DNA of 64,000 nucleotides from Polynucleobacter sp. 71A-WALBACH (GTDB lineage Bacteria; Pseudomonadota; Gammaproteobacteria; Burkholderiales; Burkholderiaceae), in NCBI RefSeq assembly GCF_018882365.1, contig NZ_JACVOP010000003.1, forward strand, positions 62,001 through 126,000. Direction: 5' to 3'. A program made the translations under genes and the position numbers. The notes beneath the pieces are model-generated. The model ran no database searches and was not told the origin of the DNA. It saw only the letters and a program-made list of their open reading frames with translations. This document shows positions 26,038 to 35,650 of the stretch, piece after piece (the first letter of the stretch is position 1; each line of letters starts with the position of its first letter).

Positions 26038-28470
26038 ATGCCTGGCCACTTATTACTACCCTCTGAACCTATTCAACTGCCGCTGCTTCCCTTGAGGGAT
26101 GTCGTGGTGTTTCCGCACATGGTGATCCCTTTGTTTGTGGGTCGCCCAAAATCAATTAAAGCTCTAGAAGCTGCCATGGAAACTGGCAAAAATGTGCTTT
26201 TAGTCGCCCAAAAGACTGCCGCCAAGGATGAACCTGGTGTTGAGGACCTCTATGAGGTCGGCTGTATCGCCAATATCCTTCAAATGCTCAAGCTACCTGA
26301 TGGCACCGTTAAGGTCTTGGTTGAGGGTGTCCAACGCGCCGAAGTGAGTCAAGTAGAAGATAGCCAAGGCTATTTCTGCTGCGAAGCTACGCCAAGCGCA
26401 ATGTCACTGTTGGATGCTCATGAAACTGAAGCATTACGTCGCGCCATCATGGCTCAGTTCGACCAGTACGTAAAACTCAATAAGAAGGTCCCACAAGAGA
26501 TTCTGTCTTCTTTGGGTGGAATTGATGATCCAAGCCGTTTGGCGGATACCATTTGCGCGCATTTGCCAGTCAAGCTGGAGCAAAAGCAACGTTTGTTAGA
26601 AATGACTGATGTAGTACAGCGCTTAGAGAGTCTCTTGGCAGATCTTGAGAGCGAGATTGATATCTTGCAAGTAGAGAAGCGTATTCGTGGACGCGTAAAG
26701 CGTCAGATGGAAAAGAGTCAACGCGAGTATTACTTGAATGAACAAGTTAAAGCCATCCAGAAAGAATTGGGTGAGGGCGAAGAGGGTGCTGATCTCGAGG
26801 AGCTTGAGAAGCGCATCAAGGCGGCACGCATGCCTAAGGAAGCATTGAAGAAGGCTGAGTCTGAGTTGAAGAAGCTCAAGCTGATGTCGCCAATGTCTGC
26901 TGAAGCTACAGTCATTCGTAACTTTATTGACACCTTGGTCAATCTTCCCTGGAAGAAAAAAACCAAGATCAATAATGATTTGGCCAATGCTGAAAAAGTC
27001 TTAGATGAAGACCACTATGGTCTAGATAAAGTTAAAGAACGCATTCTGGAATATCTTGCGGTTCAACAGCGCGTTGAGCGAGTCAAGGCTCCAATCCTGT
27101 GCCTAGTTGGTCCTCCTGGAGTTGGTAAAACTTCCTTGGGCCAATCTATTGCTCGCGCAACCAATCGTAAGTTTGTTCGCATGGCCTTGGGTGGCGTTCG
27201 TGATGAATCTGAGATTCGGGGACATCGCCGTACTTATATCGGCTCCATGCCCGGTAAGATTCTTTCTAGCCTCACTAAGGTGGGTGTGCGCAATCCTTTA
27301 TTCCTCTTGGATGAAGTGGACAAGATGGGAATGGATTTCCGCGGTGATCCTGCAAGTGCATTACTTGAGGTTTTAGATCCAGAGCAAAATCATACATTCC
27401 AAGATCACTATGTTGAAGTTGACTTTGATCTCTCGGATGTAATGTTTGTTGCGACGTCTAATTCCTTGAATATTCCTGGGCCACTTTTGGATCGATTGGA
27501 AATTATTCGTCTTGCTGGGTATACTGAAGATGAGAAAACCAGCATTGCGACTAATTATTTAATTCCTAAACAGATTAAAAATAATGGCCTCAAGAAAGAT
27601 GAATTAAAGATTGAGGAATCCGCTGTTCGTAGCATGATTCGTTACTACACTCGCGAAGCTGGTGTTCGTTCTTTAGAGCGAGAAATTAGCAAGATCTGCC
27701 GTAAGGTTGTGAAGCTACTCCTGCTCAAGAAAGAGGCCGCTCCTATCACCGTTAATGCAGATAATTTAGAAAAATTCCTGTCTGTAAAAATGTATGACTT
27801 TGGTCTAGCAGCGAAAGAGAATCAAGTGGGCCAAGTAACTGGCTTAGCCTGGACAGAAGTTGGTGGTGATCTCCTGACGATTGAGGCAGCAGTGATGCCT
27901 GGTAAAGGTGTTATTACTCGAACTGGCTCTATCGGCGATGTGATGAAGGAATCTGTTGAGGCGGCAAAAACTGTAGTTCGCTCCAGAGCTCGCGCTCTAG
28001 GAATTGCAGATGAAGCATTTGAGAAGAAGGATATTCATATTCACTTCCCAGATGGCGCCACACCAAAAGATGGCCCATCAGCTGGCATTGCGATTACGAC
28101 AGCCTTGGTCTCGGTATTTACTGGCATTCCAATTCGATCCGATGTGGCTATGACCGGCGAGATTACCTTGCGTGGCGAAGTGCTTCCCATTGGCGGCTTG
28201 AAAGAGAAGTTATTGGCGGCGCATAGGGGCGGAATCAAGTTGGCCCTGATTCCTGAGGAGAATGTCAAAGATTTGATCGACATACCTGATAACGTCAAGA
28301 ACGCGATTGAGATTGTGCCGGTGCGCTGGATCGATAAGGTCCTGGAGTTGGCCTTGGAGAGATATCCAGTTGCTTTGCCAGACCCAACCCCAGAAGAACT
28401 TGCTAAAAAGGCTGCTGAAGCCAGCAAAGCCAATGAAAAGATTTCTTCTGGCGAGGCCTTGAAGCATTGA
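26038..28470 (+). CDS. lon: ATP-dependent protease Lon (LonA)
   Basis: Homo-oligomeric AAA+ serine protease that degrades misfolded and regulatory proteins. The 810 residues comprise the N-terminal LAN domain (LPLLPLRDVVVFPHMVIPLF), a coiled-coil stretch around VKRQMEKSQREYYLNEQVKA, and the AAA domain with Walker A GPPGVGKTSLGQ and LFLLDEVDKMG. The protease domain has the Ser-Lys dyad, Ser in DGPSAGIAI and Lys in the following GGLKEKLLAAHRGGIK region. GGAGGA lies 8 nt before ATG. A candidate heat-shock promoter precedes it. No terminator is evident before tRNA-Val. Confidence 0.98.
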   Translation: MPGHLLLPSEPIQLPLLPLRDVVVFPHMVIPLFVGRPKSIKALEAAMETGKNVLLVAQKTAAKDEPGVEDLYEVGCIANILQMLKLPDGTVKVLVEGVQRAEVSQVEDSQGYFCCEATPSAMSLLDAHETEALRRAIMAQFDQYVKLNKKVPQEILSSLGGIDDPSRLADTICAHLPVKLEQKQRLLEMTDVVQRLESLLADLESEIDILQVEKRIRGRVKRQMEKSQREYYLNEQVKAIQKELGEGEEGADLEELEKRIKAARMPKEALKKAESELKKLKLMSPMSAEATVIRNFIDTLVNLPWKKKTKINNDLANAEKVLDEDHYGLDKVKERILEYLAVQQRVERVKAPILCLVGPPGVGKTSLGQSIARATNRKFVRMALGGVRDESEIRGHRRTYIGSMPGKILSSLTKVGVRNPLFLLDEVDKMGMDFRGDPASALLEVLDPEQNHTFQDHYVEVDFDLSDVMFVATSNSLNIPGPLLDRLEIIRLAGYTEDEKTSIATNYLIPKQIKNNGLKKDELKIEESAVRSMIRYYTREAGVRSLEREISKICRKVVKLLLLKKEAAPITVNADNLEKFLSVKMYDFGLAAKENQVGQVTGLAWTEVGGDLLTIEAAVMPGKGVITRTGSIGDVMKESVEAAKTVVRSRARALGIADEAFEKKDIHIHFPDGATPKDGPSAGIAITTALVSVFTGIPIRSDVAMTGEITLRGEVLPIGGLKEKLLAAHRGGIKLALIPEENVKDLIDIPDNVKNAIEIVPVRWIDKVLELALERYPVALPDPTPEELAKKAAEASKANEKISSGEALKH

Positions 28471-28587
28471 TGTCTAGGGACATTTGAGGGATTTTGAGTT
28501 AAATTGACCAGCTTTTTTAAGTCCTATTTGATGAAGAATCTCTCTTTTGTTCTTGCACTAGGTTACAATCTCGTCTGTATTAATTTG

Positions 28588-28663
28588 GGGCGCTTAGCTC
28601 AGATGGTAGAGCGTCTGCCTTACACGCAGAATGTCGGCGGTTCGATCCCGTCAGCGCCCACCA
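28588..28663 (+). tRNA. tRNA-Val (anticodon UAC)
   Basis: A 76-nt gene with encoded CCA. Acceptor arms GGGCGCT and AGCGCCC pair perfectly, and the D arm begins AGCTCAGATGGTAGAGC. The anticodon stem TCTGC/GCAGA encloses CTTACAC, so the anticodon is TAC at 28621-28623. The T arm is GGCGGTTCGATCCCGTC. A TTACAAT about 20 bp upstream is a plausible -10. The gene lies between lon and ppiD. Confidence 0.97.
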
Positions 28664-28766
28664 GTTTCCCAATTCGAATTTGTTTTTCTTCTTATAGGCT
28701 TTCTAGTTCCTCTAGACCTTCCGCCTAGTACACTCGCATTACTGACTTCATTTCTAGCGATTACTC

Positions 28767-30233
28767 ATGTTTGATACCGTACGTAAGCACCAAAAGATTC
28801 TTCAGCTTGTGCTGATGCTATTCATCGTCCCTTCATTTGCCATGTTTGGGATATCAAGCTATTCCAGCTTCATGGATAAAGAAACTGATATCGTTAAAGT
28901 TAATGGCAAACCAATCTCATCTCAAGAGGTTGATATGGCCGCCAAACGTCAAGCTGAGCGTGTCGGTGGAAATATGCAAATTGCTCAAAGTTTGCCGTTC
29001 CGTCAAGCAGTCCTCAATGAATTGCTTCAACAGCGCATCTTAGGATTCGCAGTTAGTGACCTACGACTACAAGTAGGCAAGCAAGAACTTGTTAACAGCC
29101 TGCAAAAGATTCCGCAGATTCGCGCTTTATATCGTCAAGATGGCACATTTGATGATGTGCGTTTTAAACAGTTACTTGCAAGTAACGGTATGAATGAAGA
29201 GCAGTTTTACGCTGGTCAAAGTTTTGATTTGAAAATTCAGCAGTTAGTGAACTCTGTGGCGCGAACAGAACTGGCTACTCCAAAATTATCTGAGATCGTC
29301 TCATCCTTATATGAGACCGAAAGACAAGTACAAACTTTGCAGTTCAATGCGAAGGACTACTTAGCTAAGGTCAATCCGACTCCTGAAGAGCTTCAGGCTT
29401 TTTATGAATCCAATGCAAAGTTATTTGAACGTCCTGAATATATTGACGTGGAATACATTGTTCTTAAGGCAGACCCAAAGGAAGATTCCAAAGCCTTTAA
29501 TGAAAAAGCAGATCAGTTCGCGAATATGACTTTTGACCAGTCTGATAGCTTGAAGCCAGCGGCGGATAAATTGAAGCTCAGCATTCAAACTCAAAAGGGA
29601 GTCACCCGCGCTGGTGCGCCAGGCGTATCTAAAGATCACCCCTTAGCCAATCCAAAGATAGTCCAGTCGCTCTATGGTGATGAGGCTTTAAGAAATAAAC
29701 GCAATACGGAAGCTGTCCAAACGGCGCCAGGCGTATTTGTATCTGCTCGGGTTGTGACTTTGCATCCTGCAGAAATCTTGCCTTATAAAGAGGTTGCCGC
29801 AGAGGTCAAGCGTCAAGTCAGTCAACGTGCGGCAGAGAAGCTGGCAATTGCTGCTGCTGACGAGAAATTAGCCGATCTCAAAAAAGATCCTAAGAACTCT
29901 GCTGGCTTTAGTGCTACCAGCTGGATTTCACGTAATAAGCCAGGTAGTTTGGTTGGTCCCTCCATGGATGAAGTGATGGCTATTAGTGGAGAGACATTAC
30001 CTGCAGTAGTTTCAGTATCTAATCCAGGTGTTGGCACTACGATTTATCGCATTGATCAGGTTCGCCAACCTACGGCTGTAGATACCAAGGCTCATAAAGC
30101 ACAGGCGCAACAAATCCAAGCATTAGCTGCACAGTCAGAATTTGCAGGCTTTATGGGTTATTGGCGTAACAGTGCCGGGGTTAAAGTAATTAACCCACTC
30201 AAACAAGCAAGTGCTGGTAGTGCAGGTAGCTAA
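28767..30233 (+). CDS. ppiD: PpiD/SurA_N-type membrane-anchored periplasmic chaperone, parvulin domain not recognisable
   Basis: The protein starts MFDTVRKHQKILQLVLMLFIVPSFAMFGIS, the PpiD-type cytoplasmic tail and single membrane anchor. A SurA_N-like chaperone region follows (VNGKPISSQEVDMAAKRQAE through NELLQQRILGFAVSDLRLQV and QIRALYRQDGTFDDVRFKQL, residues about 45-190). A usual PpiD is above 600 residues and has a parvulin PPIase domain with a GGDLG-type motif. Here the sequence passes from DVEYIVLKADPKEDSKAFNE directly to ADQFANMTFDQSDSLKPAAD, the post-parvulin region, giving only 488 residues. It probably acts as a periplasmic chaperone at the Sec translocon without PPIase activity. 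A terminator lies just downstream inside tesA. Confidence 0.85.
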   Translation: MFDTVRKHQKILQLVLMLFIVPSFAMFGISSYSSFMDKETDIVKVNGKPISSQEVDMAAKRQAERVGGNMQIAQSLPFRQAVLNELLQQRILGFAVSDLRLQVGKQELVNSLQKIPQIRALYRQDGTFDDVRFKQLLASNGMNEEQFYAGQSFDLKIQQLVNSVARTELATPKLSEIVSSLYETERQVQTLQFNAKDYLAKVNPTPEELQAFYESNAKLFERPEYIDVEYIVLKADPKEDSKAFNEKADQFANMTFDQSDSLKPAADKLKLSIQTQKGVTRAGAPGVSKDHPLANPKIVQSLYGDEALRNKRNTEAVQTAPGVFVSARVVTLHPAEILPYKEVAAEVKRQVSQRAAEKLAIAAADEKLADLKKDPKNSAGFSATSWISRNKPGSLVGPSMDEVMAISGETLPAVVSVSNPGVGTTIYRIDQVRQPTAVDTKAHKAQAQQIQALAAQSEFAGFMGYWRNSAGVKVINPLKQASAGSAGS

Positions 30234-30235
30234 AC

Positions 30236-30886
30236 CTAAGGTATTTTTTTCAGCAAGTTACTGTATGGGGCCATTGAGCCCCATACGTTTTTAAAGATAA
30301 TGCTTTGTGCCTCAACATTTGGGTGCAGGCGATCTACCTGAAATAATTCTGGCTTAGTGGCTACACCCTCCAAGAAAAACGGCATCAACTCAATATGCTC
30401 CTGATTGGCGATCTGAGGATAAAGTTTTTTAAATTGCTGGGTGTAGGTTTGACCATAGTTTGAGGGGATCTGTATTCCGCACAGCAATACCTTTGCCCCC
30501 GATTTTTTACTCATCTGGATCATTTTGAGTAAATTTGCTTCGGTTTGATTTACCGGCAGCCCACGTAAGGCATCATTTGCGCCTAACTCAATGATGACAA
30601 TCCCAGGCTTTTTCTGATTCAAGAGATTGGGAAGGCGACTAAAGCCGCCTGAGCTTGTCTCCCCGCTAATGCTGGCATTAAATACGTTCCACGGGCTCTT
30701 ATCCCTCGCAAGCTGTTCCTCTAGTAGATTGACCCAGCCAGTCCCACGCGGTAAGCCATATTCAGCCGAAAGGCTATCCCCCAATATCAGGATCACTGGC
30801 TTTACTTGAGCCCAGGATGAAATGCTCATTAACAGGCAAAATAGCGCTGTAATGAATTTATTGGCAGTTAAAAGCTGAGTCCGCAT
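30236..30886 (-). CDS. tesA: Arylesterase / acyl-CoA thioesterase I TesA (SGNH hydrolase)
   Basis: Periplasmic multifunctional thioesterase, esterase and lysophospholipase. An N-terminal signal peptide (FITALFCLLMSISSWA) is followed by block I ILGDSLSAEYGLPRGTGW with the nucleophilic Ser, block III GANDALRGLPV with Asn, and block V DRLHPN with the Asp and His of the triad. The 216 residues are typical. The ATG lies 6 nt after a minus-strand TAGAAT. The divergent ybbA neighbour matches the E. coli tesA-ybbA arrangement. Its 3' codons contain the ppiD terminator, including VWGSMAPY. Confidence 0.94.
   Translation of the reverse strand: MRTQLLTANKFITALFCLLMSISSWAQVKPVILILGDSLSAEYGLPRGTGWVNLLEEQLARDKSPWNVFNASISGETSSGGFSRLPNLLNQKKPGIVIIELGANDALRGLPVNQTEANLLKMIQMSKKSGAKVLLCGIQIPSNYGQTYTQQFKKLYPQIANQEHIELMPFFLEGVATKPELFQVDRLHPNVEAQSIIFKNVWGSMAPYSNLLKKIP
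30263..30292 (+). terminator. Intrinsic terminator for ppiD embedded in tesA coding sequence
   Basis: GTATGGGGC (30263-30271) and GCCCCATAC (30278-30286) form a perfect 9-bp stem with a 6-nt loop CATTGA, followed by G and five T (30288-30292). It lies 30 nt after the ppiD stop and within the C-terminal codons of convergent tesA. Read in the tesA direction there is no T tract, so it acts on ppiD transcripts. Confidence 0.8.
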
Positions 30887-30909
30887 TTTTCCATTCTAGA
30901 AAATTTCAC
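30887..30909. promoter_or_regulatory. 23-bp divergent promoter tesA / ybbA centred on a palindrome
   Basis: TTCTAGAA at the centre (30894-30901) supplies the minus-strand TAGAAT (plus 30893-30898), exactly 6 nt before the tesA ATG, and the plus-strand TAGAAA (30897-30902), 7 nt before the ybbA ATG. Neither start has a convincing Shine-Dalgarno. One symmetric element could drive both genes with leaderless messages. Confidence 0.5.
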
Positions 30910-31590
30910 ATGAACAAACAGTCTAATTCCATTGTTGCCGATAAAGTGGGCAAGCTGGTAAATACGGCTGATGGTGACTTAGCCATTTTGCACGACCTCA
31001 GCTTTCAAATTGAGCAGGGCCAAAGTGTAGCGATTGTTGGCGCCTCAGGCTCTGGAAAAAGTACCTTATTAAGCCTCTTGGCTGGATTAGACCTGCCAAG
31101 CTCAGGACAAATTGACTTAATGGGGCAAAACCTCAATCTGCTTGATGAAGACGGCAGGGCACGTTTACGAGGTCAGTTCGTTGGTTTTGTCTTTCAATCA
31201 TTTCAATTATTACCACACCTGACGGCCCTAGAGAATGTAATGCTGCCTTTAGAAATGGCTGGTGTATCTCAGACTATAGCCAAGCAGGTGGCTGTTGAAT
31301 GGTTGGAAAAAGTTGGTCTAGGCTCTAGAGCAAGTCATTTCCCTAAAACTCTCTCCGGTGGTGAGCAACAGCGCGTGGCCTTGGCCCGTGCCTTCATTAA
31401 TAAGCCAGCCATCCTGTTTGCGGATGAGCCTACTGGGAGCCTAGATGAGGCTAGTGGAAATAGGGTGATCGAGCTTCTTTTTGAGTTAAATCGGGAGAAT
31501 TCCTCAACCTTGGTTCTCGTGACCCACGATCCAGCCTTAGCTGCTCGGTGTGGACGTCAATTATCCCTTCATGGCGGGCGCCTAGCTTAG
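30910..31590 (+). CDS. ybbA: ABC transporter ATP-binding protein, YbbA/LolD family
   Basis: Cytoplasmic ATPase of a MacB/LolD-like ABC system. Walker A is GASGSGKSTLLSLLAGL, the Q-loop FVGFVFQSFQLLPHLTALEN, signature LSGGEQQRVALARAF, Walker B ILFADEPTGSLD and the switch His in VTHDPALAARC. The 226-residue length and family-typical VMLPLEMAG fit YbbA. In E. coli ybbA is followed by its permease ybbP. Here purL follows after 21 bp and no permease gene is adjacent, so the membrane partner is missing from the locus or encoded elsewhere. Confidence 0.85.
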   Translation: MNKQSNSIVADKVGKLVNTADGDLAILHDLSFQIEQGQSVAIVGASGSGKSTLLSLLAGLDLPSSGQIDLMGQNLNLLDEDGRARLRGQFVGFVFQSFQLLPHLTALENVMLPLEMAGVSQTIAKQVAVEWLEKVGLGSRASHFPKTLSGGEQQRVALARAFINKPAILFADEPTGSLDEASGNRVIELLFELNRENSSTLVLVTHDPALAARCGRQLSLHGGRLA

Positions 31591-31599
31591 TCAAAACCT

Positions 31600-31605
31600 T
31601 ATAAT
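31600..31605 (+). promoter_or_regulatory. Consensus -10 box immediately before purL
   Basis: A perfect TATAAT is followed by 6 nt (CTTGGC) and the purL ATG at 31612. A start 7 nt after a -10 box is where transcription begins, so the message would be leaderless. No Shine-Dalgarno and no good -35 at 17 nt are visible. The box begins 10 nt after the ybbA stop. Confidence 0.5.
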
Positions 31606-31611
31606 CTTGGC

Positions 31612-34600
31612 ATGTCATCATTCTGTTGCTTGCCCGGGGCAAATGCCCTTTCAGCCTTCCGCCAACAGCGACTTTTAGCCTCGCTCGCAGCACAAGGAAT
31701 TCATCTTGAGTCCATTGAGGCTCAGTATCTTCATTTCATTTGGTCTGAGTCTGAACTCAACGCCAAGGACAAAGAGGTGCTCGAAAGTCTCCTGACCTAT
31801 GGAGAGCCTTTTGTGTCTCAGATCAAAAGCGGCAGCTCCTTATTTGGCAAAGCAAGCGCTAAGCCATTAGCCATCGCCATACCCCGTTTTGGTACAGTTT
31901 CTCCATGGGCTAGTAAGGCCACTGATATTGCTCGCCAATGCGGCCTTCATATTTTGCGTATCGAACGTGGGGTTCAATTTGGCTGGCAAAGCAAAAAATC
32001 ATTAAGCTCAGAGCAAGAACAGCTCGTGTTCGCAGCTTTGCATGATCGAATGACTGAAGCACTTATTTTCGATATCAACGAAGCGAGTGCTTTATATCAA
32101 TCCCTCCCTGATCGTCCATTTGTTCGCATCCCAGTTTTAACCGAGGGTAGAGCGGCACTTGATAAGGCTAACCAAGATTTAGGTCTCGCTTTGTCAGAGG
32201 ATGAGGTGCTTTACCTTGTAGAGAATTTCATTCGTCTTGAGCGCAATCCAAGTGATGTTGAGTTAATCATGTTTGCCCAAGCGAATAGTGAGCATTGTCG
32301 CCATAAGATATTTAATTCAAGCTGGACTATCGACGGTGATGATCAAGAAAAATCCCTATTTGCGATGATTCGCAATACGCATCAACTTCAACCTGAGGGG
32401 ACGATCGTTGCTTATTCCGATAACTCAGCGGTGATGGTTGGCGCTGAGTCTGAAACTTGGTCTCCGAAAGGTCAAGACCGTCGTTACGAAAAAGATACAC
32501 GTCTAGTCCATACCTTGATGAAAGTAGAGACACACAATCATCCCACGGCCATTGCGCCATTCCCAGGCGCCGCTACTGGTGCTGGCGGAGAGATCCGGGA
32601 TGAAGGGGCAACGGGTGTTGGCGGTCGCCCTAAGGCTGGATTAACTGGTTTCTCGGTATCGAACCTCAACATTCCTGGCACAAATCTGCCTTGGGAGACT
32701 GAGAAGTACGGCAAGCCAGAGCGCATTGCTACGCCACTCCAGATCATGATTGATGGTCCATTAGGGGGCGCTGCCTTTAACAATGAATTCGGTCGCCCCA
32801 TTTTAGGTGGTTATTTCCGTGTATTTGAACAAACTCTAGAGGGTGTTCGTCGCGGCTATCACAAGCCAATCATGATTGCGGGTGGCATCGGCGCCATTGA
32901 TTCTATTCATACGGCAAAGAAGCAAATTAAAGCAGGGCACTTGTTTATTCAATTAGGTGGCCCTGGTATGCGTATTGGTATGGGTGGCGCGACGGGAAGC
33001 TCTGTTACAACCGGCACCAATACTGCGGATTTAGATTTTGATTCAGTACAACGCGGCAATCCTGAGATGGAACGTCGTGCGCAAGAGGTGATTAACTCTT
33101 GTATAGCTCTGGGTCAGAACAATCCCATTGTCTCTATTCATGACGTTGGTGCAGGCGGCATTTCCAATGCATTCCCAGAGCTAGCTGATGGCGCTGGATT
33201 AGGTGCGCAATTTCAATTGCGTCAAGTTCCATTGGAAGAAAGCGGTATGAGCCCTGCGGAGATTTGGTGTAACGAATCTCAAGAGCGTTATGTACTGGCG
33301 ATTGAAGCTAAAGACTTGGACTTATTCAAGTCCCTTTGCGAACGTGAGCGTTGTCCATTTGCTGTTGTCGGCGAAGCAACAGCCGAGCGCCAACTTCAAC
33401 TCAGCGACAGTAAAGAGACTATAGGTAGCGATGCTGCTATGCCGATTGATATGCCAATGGAGGTATTGCTCGGTAAGCCTCCACGCATGCACCGAGATGT
33501 GAAGCGTGTAGCTCAAAATTTTGATGAATTGGATGTAACAGATTCAGATCTAGCGCAATGTATTGCCTGGGTCCTGCAACAACCTACCGTTGCCAGCAAG
33601 TCTTTCTTAATTACCATTGGTGACCGCACTGTCGGTGGTCTTAATGCGCGCGACCCATTTGTTGGGCCATGGCAAGTTCCCGTAGCCGACTGCGCAGTTA
33701 CGCTCATGGATTACAAGGGCTATCACGGCGAAGTAATGACCATGGGTGAGCGTACTCCATTGGCTGTGATTGATGCCCCTGCAGCTGCCAAGATGGCCGT
33801 GGGTGAAGCGATCACCAATTTGCTGGCTGCAGATATTCGTCGTCTTGAGGATGTCAAACTCTCCGCTAACTGGATGGCTGCTTGTGGCGCTCCCGGTGAA
33901 GATGCAAAGCTGTACGACTCCGTTAAAGCGATTGGCATGGATTTATGTCCAGCCCTTGGAATTTCTATTCCGGTTGGCAAAGACTCTTTATCTATGGCAA
34001 CAGCCTGGCAGGAAGGCGATGCGTCGAAGAAGGTTGTTTCTCCTGTTTCATTAATTATTTCTGCTTTTGCAGCAGTGCAGGATGTTCGCAAAACGACAAC
34101 GCCTTTACTCAAGCTCAAAGATGAGTCTGGAATAGCTTTAGAAACTGAATTAATTTTGATTGATTTAGGACGCGGGAAGAACCGTATGGCAGGAAGCATA
34201 CTGGCTCAAGTACTTAATCAATCAGGTAAATCTGCCCCGAATGTCGAGCATCCAGAGGATCTGAAAGCTCTAGCTACAGCAATCATTGAGTTGCGCAAGG
34301 GCGATCAACTGCTGGCCTATCATGACCGCTCTGACGGTGGATTGCTTGCCTGTATTGCAGAGATGGCTTTTGCATCGCATTGCGGTATCTCTATCAATGT
34401 CGACATGATTGCGGTAGATGTTGGACAAGAAGCAGATTGGGGTGATGCCAAGAACTGGGCAGAACAAGTGTCTGGTCGACGCCATGAGCAAACCTTACGC
34501 GCTTTATTCAACGAAGAGTTGGGTGCAGTAATTCAAATTCGCAAAGTAGATCGTGATGCGGTATTCGCGGTTCTGCGCAAGCTCGGTCTCAGCGCCTACA

Positions 34601-35646
34601 GTCATGTGATTGCCAAGCCAAATGCTAATGGCCGTATTGAAATTTGGCGTGATGCTAAAAATATCTTTGCCGAACCGCGCGAAGTTCTACAGAAAATGTG
34701 GGCCAATACTAGCTATCAAATTGCCCGCTTACGCGATAATCCAAATTGTGCCGATAGCGAGTTTGCACTGCTTGATAATGTTGCGGATTCTGGGATGTCC
34801 CCTAAGCTCACATTCGACATTGCAGATGATGTCTCAGCACCATTCATTAATAAGAATGCGCGACCTAAAGTAGCGATCTTGCGAGAGCAGGGCGTTAACT
34901 CTCATGTAGAAATGGCCTATGCCATGAACTGGGCTGGCTTTGATAGCTATGACGTTCATATGTCTGACCTGCTTTCAGGCAAATCTAAGTTAGATGATTT
35001 CCGCGGTCTGGTAGCCTGTGGTGGATTTAGCTACGGAGATGTGTTGGGTGCAGGCGAGGGCTGGGCAAAAACTATTTTATTTAACTCTCAACTGCGTGAC
35101 GAGTTCTCCTCGTTCTTTAATCGCCAAGATAGTTTTGCCTTAGGTGTCTGTAATGGCTGCCAAATGATGAGCAACCTTGCTGGAATTATTCCTGGCGCAG
35201 AGGCTTGGCCTAAATTTACGCGCAATCAGTCTGAGCAGTATGAGGCTCGCCTAGTGATGGCTGAAGTCCTAGCTTCGCCTTCGATCTTTACTCAAGGCAT
35301 GAAAGGTAGCCACTTGCCGATTGCAATTGCGCATGGTGAAGGCTTTGCCAACTTTAGCCAGCAAGGGAATTTAGAAGCGCTTCAGAAGCAAGGTTTAGCA
35401 GCTCTACGTTTTGTAGATCACCAGGGTAATCCTACTGAAACCTATCCGATGAACCCAAATGGATCTCCTGGTGGGTTAACTGGTGTAACCACTCCAGATG
35501 GACGTTTTACGGTCATGATGCCTCATCCTGAGCGCGTATTTAGAGCCGTACAAATGAGTTGGGCTCCAAAAGATTGGTTAGATACACCGGATGGTGCTAG
35601 TCCTTGGATGCGCCTATTCCGCAATGCTAGAGTCTGGGCTAAGTAA
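31612..35646 (+). CDS. purL: Phosphoribosylformylglycinamidine synthase PurL (large single-chain form)
   Basis: Converts FGAR to FGAM with glutamine and ATP in purine synthesis. The 1344 residues match the proteobacterial fused enzyme. It has an N-terminal PurS-like domain, two AIRS-type synthase halves ([19 protein letters not shown] near residue 305; [28 protein letters not shown]), and a C-terminal class I glutamine amidotransferase with the nucleophile in GVCNGCQMM and the His in [10 protein letters not shown]. The start ATG fits the family N-terminus (pattern [16 protein letters not shown]). It overlaps no other gene, and the methyltransferase-like gene follows 4 bp after the stop. Confidence 0.98.
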   Translation: MSSFCCLPGANALSAFRQQRLLASLAAQGIHLESIEAQYLHFIWSESELNAKDKEVLESLLTYGEPFVSQIKSGSSLFGKASAKPLAIAIPRFGTVSPWASKATDIARQCGLHILRIERGVQFGWQSKKSLSSEQEQLVFAALHDRMTEALIFDINEASALYQSLPDRPFVRIPVLTEGRAALDKANQDLGLALSEDEVLYLVENFIRLERNPSDVELIMFAQANSEHCRHKIFNSSWTIDGDDQEKSLFAMIRNTHQLQPEGTIVAYSDNSAVMVGAESETWSPKGQDRRYEKDTRLVHTLMKVETHNHPTAIAPFPGAATGAGGEIRDEGATGVGGRPKAGLTGFSVSNLNIPGTNLPWETEKYGKPERIATPLQIMIDGPLGGAAFNNEFGRPILGGYFRVFEQTLEGVRRGYHKPIMIAGGIGAIDSIHTAKKQIKAGHLFIQLGGPGMRIGMGGATGSSVTTGTNTADLDFDSVQRGNPEMERRAQEVINSCIALGQNNPIVSIHDVGAGGISNAFPELADGAGLGAQFQLRQVPLEESGMSPAEIWCNESQERYVLAIEAKDLDLFKSLCERERCPFAVVGEATAERQLQLSDSKETIGSDAAMPIDMPMEVLLGKPPRMHRDVKRVAQNFDELDVTDSDLAQCIAWVLQQPTVASKSFLITIGDRTVGGLNARDPFVGPWQVPVADCAVTLMDYKGYHGEVMTMGERTPLAVIDAPAAAKMAVGEAITNLLAADIRRLEDVKLSANWMAACGAPGEDAKLYDSVKAIGMDLCPALGISIPVGKDSLSMATAWQEGDASKKVVSPVSLIISAFAAVQDVRKTTTPLLKLKDESGIALETELILIDLGRGKNRMAGSILAQVLNQSGKSAPNVEHPEDLKALATAIIELRKGDQLLAYHDRSDGGLLACIAEMAFASHCGISINVDMIAVDVGQEADWGDAKNWAEQVSGRRHEQTLRALFNEELGAVIQIRKVDRDAVFAVLRKLGLSAYSHVIAKPNANGRIEIWRDAKNIFAEPREVLQKMWANTSYQIARLRDNPNCADSEFALLDNVADSGMSPKLTFDIADDVSAPFINKNARPKVAILREQGVNSHVEMAYAMNWAGFDSYDVHMSDLLSGKSKLDDFRGLVACGGFSYGDVLGAGEGWAKTILFNSQLRDEFSSFFNRQDSFALGVCNGCQMMSNLAGIIPGAEAWPKFTRNQSEQYEARLVMAEVLASPSIFTQGMKGSHLPIAIAHGEGFANFSQQGNLEALQKQGLAALRFVDHQGNPTETYPMNPNGSPGGLTGVTTPDGRFTVMMPHPERVFRAVQMSWAPKDWLDTPDGASPWMRLFRNARVWAK

Positions 35647-35650
35647 TTTA

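Noticed and set aside
28504..28728. 74-codon open frame spanning the lon-ppiD gap
   Set aside because: It reads through the tRNA-Val gene, so it is a coincidental frame.
33723..34199. 158-codon open frame on the minus strand inside purL
   Set aside because: Shadow of the purL frame with no family features, Ser/Ala-rich by codon mirroring.
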